Assembly: GCA_022865345.1 (NCBI GenBank)
Contig: JALHSU010000016.1
Location: forward strand, 1 to 36,481
Length of the DNA: 36,481 nucleotides
DNA from: Candidatus Zixiibacteriota bacterium
GTDB lineage: Bacteria > Zixibacteria > MSB-5A5 > RBG-16-43-9
Direction of reading: 5' to 3'
In this document: in pieces, positions 32,375 to 36,481 of the stretch
Layout: every line of letters begins with the position of its first letter
How positions within the stretch are numbered: position 1 is the first letter of the stretch
Notes under the pieces: model-generated
The model's input: only the letters and a program-made list of their open reading frames with translations
What the model was told of the DNA's origin: nothing
Databases searched by the model: none
Program-made: the position numbers and the translations under genes

Positions 32375-34042
32375 ATGTTTGATAAGGATAAATTAAAAAA
32401 AATCGAAGAGGAAAAAAGAAAATGGGAGGGGGTTTATAAAACCTGCAAAGCTACCAATCGAAGATGCATAACCGTTTCCGGGGAGGAGGTCAACCCTCTT
32501 TACAGTCCAACGGACATAGCGAAGATCGATTTCAGCAGGGATATCGCATTTCCCGGAGAATATCCTTATACCCGGGGGATCAGGACCAATATGTACCGGG
32601 GAAGATTATGGACTATGCGTCAGTTCTCCGGAATGGGAACTCCCAGACAGACCAACGAAAGGTACCATTTTCTCCTGCAAAGAGGACAAACCGGCCTTTC
32701 AGTTGCTTTTGACCTGCCGACTTTGATGGGTTATGATTCAGACCATCCTCGTTCTTTGGGTGAGGTTGGGGTATGCGGGGTAGCTGTCGACTCGTTGAAG
32801 GACATGGAGATAATCTTCGATGGAATAAGCCTGGATAAAATCTCTACCTCTATGACCATCAATGCTCCAGCTTCCATACTCTTCGCGATGTACATTGCAG
32901 TCGGGGAAAAGCAGGGGATTTCATCAGAAAAGTTGACAGGAACAATTCAAAATGACATTTTAAAGGAATATATTGCTCAGAAAGAGTGGATCTTCCCTCC
33001 GCTCCCTCATATGAGATTGATCACTGACGTAATGGCTTTTTCCTCTCAGCACGTTCCCAAATGGAATACTATCTCTATTTCCGGATATCACATAAGGGAG
33101 GCAGGCGCTACCGCGGTACAAGAATTAGCTTTTACCCTGGCAGATGGGTTTGCTTACGTAGAGGCAGGGATCAAGGCAGGTTTAGACGTGGATGATTTTG
33201 CTCCGCGCCTATCTTTTTTCTTCAACTCACACCTTGATTTTTTTGAGGAGATTGCCAAATACCGGGCTGCGCGCAGGATCTGGGCAAGGCATATGAGAGA
33301 AAGATACAAAGCTAAAAAAGAAGAGTCCTGGCTCTTGAGGTTTCATACCCAGACTGCAGGGTGTAGTTTAACCGCGCAGCAGCCGGAGAATAACATCGCG
33401 CGCACGGCTTTTGAGGCATTGGCTGCAGTTTTAGGAGGGACTCAGAGTTTGCACACTAACTCTATGGATGAGTCCTGGGCTTTGCCATCTGAGAAAGCAG
33501 TGCAAATAGCCCTGAGGACCCAGCAGCTTATCGCTTTTGAGACCGGGGTGGCTAATACGATTGATCCATTGGCTGGCTCATATTACGTTGAATCGCTGAC
33601 CAACAAGATGGAAGAAGAAGCAGAAAAATATTTTGCAGAAATCGAGAGGAGAGGCGGAGTTCTGAAAGGCATTGAGGATGGATATTTTCAGAGAGAGATA
33701 GCAGAAGCAGCTTACCGTTACCAGAAAGAGATAGAGAGCAAAGATAGGATCGTAGTAGGAATTAATGATTTTGTAATCCAGGATGAAAAAATAGAAATAC
33801 CTATTTTGAAGATAGATCCAGAGGTGGAAAGAGAACAGGTTCAGGCAGTCAAAAAAGTCAAGACTGAAAGGGATAATGATAAGGTAAAAAGGAGTCTGGA
33901 AAATCTGAAAAAGGTGGTTCAGGGAACTGATAATACTATGCCTGCCATCTTAGAATGTGTGAGATGTTATGCCACCGAGGGTGAGATAGTGGAGGTTATG
34001 AAAAGCATTTTTGGGGAATATGTGGAACCTCCGTTAATTTAA
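32375..34042 (+). CDS. icmA: Adenosylcobalamin-dependent acyl-CoA mutase large subunit, isobutyryl-CoA mutase-like
   Basis: A 555-residue TIM-barrel subunit of the methylmalonyl-CoA mutase superfamily, without the B12-binding domain, which is a separate gene at 34229. Core blocks are GLSVAFDLPTLMGYDSDHP, GTIQNDILKEYIAQKEW and ISISGYHIREAGATA (H239). By my hand alignment to Propionibacterium methylmalonyl-CoA mutase, its substrate-setting Tyr89 is Phe84 here (RQFSG) and its Arg207 is Gln202. That Phe/Gln pair is the mark of isobutyryl-CoA mutase (isobutyryl-CoA to n-butyryl-CoA), and the split 555 plus 139 residue layout matches IcmA/IcmB. General annotation would call it methylmalonyl-CoA mutase; I favour isobutyryl-CoA or a related substrate. 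Start ATG 32375 is preceded by AGGTGAGG. Confidence 0.88.
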   Translation: MFDKDKLKKIEEEKRKWEGVYKTCKATNRRCITVSGEEVNPLYSPTDIAKIDFSRDIAFPGEYPYTRGIRTNMYRGRLWTMRQFSGMGTPRQTNERYHFLLQRGQTGLSVAFDLPTLMGYDSDHPRSLGEVGVCGVAVDSLKDMEIIFDGISLDKISTSMTINAPASILFAMYIAVGEKQGISSEKLTGTIQNDILKEYIAQKEWIFPPLPHMRLITDVMAFSSQHVPKWNTISISGYHIREAGATAVQELAFTLADGFAYVEAGIKAGLDVDDFAPRLSFFFNSHLDFFEEIAKYRAARRIWARHMRERYKAKKEESWLLRFHTQTAGCSLTAQQPENNIARTAFEALAAVLGGTQSLHTNSMDESWALPSEKAVQIALRTQQLIAFETGVANTIDPLAGSYYVESLTNKMEEEAEKYFAEIERRGGVLKGIEDGYFQREIAEAAYRYQKEIESKDRIVVGINDFVIQDEKIEIPILKIDPEVEREQVQAVKKVKTERDNDKVKRSLENLKKVVQGTDNTMPAILECVRCYATEGEIVEVMKSIFGEYVEPPLI

Positions 34043-34228
34043 AAAAATGGAAAAAGGAAGATGAGAAAACGTAGCGCGACCCTTTCAGGGTCGCATTGCG
34101 AGGCTGAAAGCCTCGCGCTACAAACCTAATAGATCGGTAAACCCCACGTTGCCCACAACGTGGGTACAGATTTGGATGATCGTAACGTCCGACGTTTCTG
34201 TAGGACGTGCAAGTAGAAAGGAAAATTT
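34043..34228. repeat. REPIN-like elements between the two mutase subunit genes
   Basis: 34071-34121 is a two-hairpin element with outer arms GTAGCGCG and CGCGCTAC, and inner stems CGACCCT/AGGGTCG and GAGGCT/AGCCTC. 34135-34167 is a CCCACGTTG/CAACGTGGG hairpin preceded by CGGTAA. 34186-34211 is a weak ACGTCC/GGACGT pair. Together they fill the gap between subunits that should be made in equal amounts. Confidence 0.75.
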
Positions 34229-34648
34229 ATGCGAAAAAAATATCGAATACTCTTAGCCAAACCTGGTCTGGATGGGCATGACCGGGGAATCAAAGTGGTG
34301 GCTGCCGCGCTCAGGGATGCAGGATTTGAGGTCATTTACACCGGATTGAGACAGACCGCGGAGATGATCGTGGAAGCAGCCATTCAGGAGGATGTGGATG
34401 CCATCGGGATGAGCATCCTCTCCGGTGCGCATATGACCCTGTTTCCTGCGGTTCTGGATTTGCTCAAGAAAAGGAAGTGCGAACATATCCTCGTTTTCGG
34501 TGGAGGGATTATCCCGGATGAGGACATTGCTAAATTGGAGAAAAAAGGAGTGGGAAAGCTTTTTACTCCGGGAGCTACGACTGGAGAGATAATCGAATAT
34601 CTGAATAAAGCCTTAAAAGAGGGAAGGAAAGAAGAGGCGGTTTTTTAG
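34229..34648 (+). CDS. icmB: Acyl-CoA mutase small subunit (B12-binding domain)
   Basis: A 139-residue cobalamin-binding Rossmann-like domain. The DxHxxG motif is DGHDRG (15-20) with the cobalt-ligating His17. The conserved SILSGAH (63-69) and [10 protein letters not shown] (86 onward) blocks that hold the nucleotide tail are intact. It completes the large subunit at 32375. The length matches IcmB-type small subunits. GAAAGGAAAA precedes the ATG. A gap of 186 bases of repeats separates it from the large subunit gene. Confidence 0.92.
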   Translation: MRKKYRILLAKPGLDGHDRGIKVVAAALRDAGFEVIYTGLRQTAEMIVEAAIQEDVDAIGMSILSGAHMTLFPAVLDLLKKRKCEHILVFGGGIIPDEDIAKLEKKGVGKLFTPGATTGEIIEYLNKALKEGRKEEAVF

Positions 34649-34758
34649 GAAAAAACGTGAACGTTTCTCGTTGCTCGTGAGCGGAATTAAGAAATAAGAA
34701 AGGCGGAAAAAGGAAGAACAAATGACAGATGACGGATAACGAATGACGGAGGAAATTT

Positions 34759-34781
34759 GTAGGGGCGAGGTTCCCTCGCCC
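34759..34781 (+). repeat. REP-like hairpin (GTAGGGGCGAGG family)
   Basis: Same stem as 5478-5500, 13779-13801 and 15834-15856. Confidence 0.75.
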
Positions 34782-34815
34782 ACGAAAATAATAAGAGAAT
34801 AACATTCAATCTAAG

Positions 34816-34872
34816 CTCGTAGGCGGAGCACCTTGCTCCGCCACTGCGGGGCTGGGAAGCCCCGCCTACGAG
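34816..34872. repeat. REPIN-like element (CTCGTAGGCGG family)
   Basis: Outer arms CTCGTAGGCGG/CCGCCTACGAG with two inner hairpins. A near-copy of 28944-29011 with a shorter middle (5 bases where that copy has 16). Confidence 0.8.
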
Positions 34873-34976
34873 GTTAAAAAAGAGGAAAATCGGTAACCCC
34901 ACGTTGCCCACAATGTGGGTGGATGTTCAAATGAAAAAAAGATTTGAAAAATTAACATCTAAATACAGGAGGTAGG

Positions 34977-36104
34977 ATGACTTTTAATTTAGACGAGAAA
35001 CAGCAGGCGGTTAGGGATCTGGCAAAGGAGTTCGGCGAGAAATATATCGCACCGGTTGCTGTGGAGATGGACAGAAAACCACCGGAGTTTCCCAGGGAGC
35101 TTTTCAAAAAGATGGCGGAAAAGGGATTTATGGCTTTTCCGGTCAATAAGCAATATGGCGGTCTGGGTAAAAGCAGACTCGAATATACTACGCTGATTGA
35201 GGAGATAGCCTGGTTTGATGCGGCGTCTGCCATAATTATGGCGGTAAATAACCTAGCAGGTTACCCGATTGAGACCTTCGGTTCTGAGGAGCAGAAGAAA
35301 AAGTATCTGCCCAAGATGTGCTCTGGTGAAATGGTCGGCGCTTTTGCCTTGACTGAGCCGAATGCTGGTTCTGATGCCGGCAACCAGCAGACCACAGCCA
35401 AACTGGAGGGTGATTCCTATGTGCTCAACGGCGAGAAGATATTCATCACCAGCGGAAACGTGGCAGATATAACCGTGATCATAGCCAAAACTGAGGATAA
35501 AGTCTCAGCTTTCTTAGTGGAGGGAAAAACTCCCGGGTTTACTTCAGAGGTTCTAAAATGGAAAATGGGTCTGAGAGCATCGACTACTGCGCGTTTAAAG
35601 CTGAATAACGTGAGAATTCCGAAAGAAAATCTCCTGGGCGAGGTAGGGAAAGGTTTCAGGATTGCCCTGGTAACTCTGGATGGTGCCAGGATAGGTGTGG
35701 CGGCTCAGGCTCTGGGAATTGCCCAGAGGGCTTTTGACGAGTCGATAAAATACTCCAAAACCAGGGTGCAGTTCGGAGCGCCAATTGCCAAACTGCAGGC
35801 GATCCAGTGGATGATTGCAGATATGGGTACCCGTTTAGAGGCTGCACGAATGCTGACTTACAAGGCCGCGATGATGGATGATAAAGGAGAGAAGATCTCC
35901 AGGGAAGCTGCCCAGGCCAAGCTGTATACGTCTGAGGCTTCCAATTTCATCGTGGACCGGGCAATGCAGATTCACGGCGGGTACGGCTATATCGGCGAAT
36001 TTTCCGAGATCGAGAAGCTCTACCGGGATCAGAGGATTACCGAGATCTACGAAGGCACCTCAGAGGTGCAGAGACTGGTTATTTCGAGCGCGTACTTGAG
36101 ATAA
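34977..36104 (+). CDS. Acyl-CoA dehydrogenase
   Basis: A 375-residue flavoenzyme of normal length that introduces the alpha-beta double bond in acyl-CoA and passes electrons to ETF. FAD- and substrate-binding signatures are present: AFALTEPNAGSDAG, FITSGNVADI, KMGLRAS, GARIGVAAQALGIAQ and QIHGGYGYIGEF. The catalytic base is Glu359 in YEGTSEVQR, the short- and branched-chain position. Substrate is not fixed by sequence alone. Its place behind the mutase subunits suggests butyryl-CoA or isobutyryl-CoA, linking the pathway to butyrate or valine breakdown (inference). AGGAGG precedes the ATG by about six bases. Confidence 0.93.
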   Translation: MTFNLDEKQQAVRDLAKEFGEKYIAPVAVEMDRKPPEFPRELFKKMAEKGFMAFPVNKQYGGLGKSRLEYTTLIEEIAWFDAASAIIMAVNNLAGYPIETFGSEEQKKKYLPKMCSGEMVGAFALTEPNAGSDAGNQQTTAKLEGDSYVLNGEKIFITSGNVADITVIIAKTEDKVSAFLVEGKTPGFTSEVLKWKMGLRASTTARLKLNNVRIPKENLLGEVGKGFRIALVTLDGARIGVAAQALGIAQRAFDESIKYSKTRVQFGAPIAKLQAIQWMIADMGTRLEAARMLTYKAAMMDDKGEKISREAAQAKLYTSEASNFIVDRAMQIHGGYGYIGEFSEIEKLYRDQRITEIYEGTSEVQRLVISSAYLR

Positions 36105-36109
36105 AAAAT

Positions 36110-36162
36110 GTAGCGGAAGACTTCAGCCTTCCAATAGTTGGAGGTCTAAAGACCTCCGCTAC
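36110..36162. repeat. REPIN-like element (GTAGCGGAAG/GTAGCGGAGG)
   Basis: GTAGCGGAAG with its CTTCAGCCTTCC partner, then GGAGGTCT/AGACCTCC, closing with GCTAC. It starts six bases past the acyl-CoA dehydrogenase stop. Confidence 0.75.
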
Positions 36163-36268
36163 AAAACATAATTCTGTCATTGCGAAGCAATCCGTTGAAA
36201 CAGAAAATGAAAAAAGGAAGATGAAGGATGAATGACGAATGTCGGATGTCGAATGATGAATGAGAAAT

Positions 36269-36295
36269 CTCGTAGGCGGAGCACCCTGCTCCGCC
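36269..36295 (+). repeat. Half element of the CTCGTAGGCGG family
   Basis: CTCGTAGGCGGAGC, loop, GCTCCGCC. The second hairpin and the closing arm seen at 28944 and 34816 are missing. It follows a low-complexity GATGAATGACGA-type tract (about 36218-36265). Confidence 0.7.
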
Positions 36296-36310
36296 ACAGG
36301 AATGAAACCC

Positions 36311-36340
36311 ATAACGCCCGGCCAGCATGTCGGGCGTTAT
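36311..36340. terminator. Perfect 10-bp hairpin, possible bidirectional terminator or element end
   Basis: ATAACGCCCG and CGGGCGTTAT around a 10-base loop. Only a short T-rich tail (TATTTG) follows on the plus strand. It lies 20 bases beyond the stop codon of the minus-strand transposase gene and could be its terminator or sit near the element's end. Confidence 0.45.
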
Positions 36341-36359
36341 TATTTGTAGATACCGTCTT

Positions 36360-36481
36360 TCATGTCAAGCTTTGAATAGCTGGGTTAAAAGGTATTTTTT
36401 GAGTTAGTATAGCTCTAATCATTATCAGTAATTTTTTCATACAAGCAACCAGGGCCAGCATTTTGGGTTTCCCTTTAGCCA
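36360..36481 (-). CDS. IS110-family transposase, C-terminal 39 residues (cut by window edge)
   Basis: On the minus strand the frame read from the window edge gives AKGKPKMLALVACMKKLL and then IMIRAILTQKIPFNPAIQSLT, stopping at 36360-36362. The GKPK-x2-AL-A-CM-KLL pattern is the conserved C-terminal end of IS110/IS116/IS902 transposases, which carry a RuvC-like DEDD domain and a C-terminal serine-containing domain and are guided by a bridge RNA made from the element's non-coding end. Only this tail is visible, so integrity of the element cannot be judged. The non-coding flank at 36341-36359 and beyond may include the element's end. Confidence 0.72.
   Translation of the reverse strand, partial: AKGKPKMLALVACMKKLLIMIRAILTQKIPFNPAIQSLT

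Larger units (their letters stand above)
34649..34976. other. Repeat-filled gap upstream of the acyl-CoA dehydrogenase
   Basis: No gene is seen. It holds a low-complexity GACAGATGACGGATAACGA-type tract (34721-34751), a GTAGGGGCGAGG hairpin (34759-34781), a CTCGTAGGCGG two-hairpin element (34816-34872) and a CGGTAACCCCACGTTG element (34891-34920). The same kinds of unit recur at 5478, 13623-14059, 28944 and 34135. Confidence 0.7.

Noticed and set aside
34043-34976. CRISPR array, suggested by the many similar short repeats around the mutase genes
   Set aside because: The units are palindromic hairpins of different families with irregular spacing and no unique spacers of constant length; no cas gene is present.

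Overview
The window reads as a chromosome segment of a Gram-negative bacterium. A PorV-type outer-membrane protein is followed by a signal-bearing parvulin isomerase, and there are adenosylcobalamin-dependent mutase genes and a Bacteroidetes-like transglutaminase. This mix, the common TTG/GTG starts and intergenic gaps full of short palindromes fit an uncultivated lineage near the FCB group (a Zixibacteria/WOR-3-like candidate phylum). That placement is inference; no 16S or other decisive marker is present.

Layout. 1-855: 3' part of a transglutaminase-like gene. 856-1728: gene-free and repeat-rich, ending in a promoter. 1729-2367: Crp/Fnr regulator. 2440-5042: minus-strand operon (SDR epimerase, CPBP membrane protease, PAP2 phosphatase) with its own promoter. 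5667-9113: dnaE. 9190-12794: a defence block with its own promoter, holding an MfnB-like TIM-barrel protein followed by a three-gene CBASS cassette (HNH-SAVED effector Cap5, CD-NTase, stand-alone E2-like protein with a C-terminal SEC-C-like zinc knuckle). 12802-13614: divergent aldo/keto-reductase-like protein. 14071-15773: SO_0444-type metal permease and a secreted thioredoxin-fold protein. 15948-18680: porV-like gene and parvulin isomerase. 18840-19418: diacylglycerol/polyprenol kinase-like membrane protein. 19733-21162: an overlapping AAA ATPase and small TOPRIM-like pair, probably a second defence module. 21179-26171: cvpA, mutS2, dnaG. 26304-26519: two tRNAs. 26705-28877: zinc-ribbon coiled-coil protein and guaB. 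29077-29450: RNase P RNA. 29702-31405: recJ. 31416-34648: meaB-type GTPase interrupted by a frameshift, then a two-subunit acyl-CoA mutase whose active-site residues are those of isobutyryl-CoA mutase. 34977-36104: acyl-CoA dehydrogenase. 36360-36481: C-terminus of an IS110-family transposase on the minus strand.

How the genes work together. Replication and repair genes (dnaE, mutS2, dnaG, recJ) and RNA genes form a conserved backbone into which two probable defence cassettes are set. The mutase, its GTPase chaperone and the acyl-CoA dehydrogenase probably act in branched- or short-chain acyl-CoA metabolism. In CBASS, the CD-NTase would make a cyclic nucleotide on infection, the SAVED domain of Cap5 would bind it, and the HNH domain would then degrade DNA; the E2-like protein probably modifies or regulates the CD-NTase.

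Most intergenic gaps carry hairpins with GTAG at the 5' foot, often paired head to head with CTAC at the far end. This is the architecture of REP/REPIN elements. They are missing inside the two defence cassettes. In several places they create false upstream starts (dnaG, permease) or supply a stop codon (PAP2 gene).
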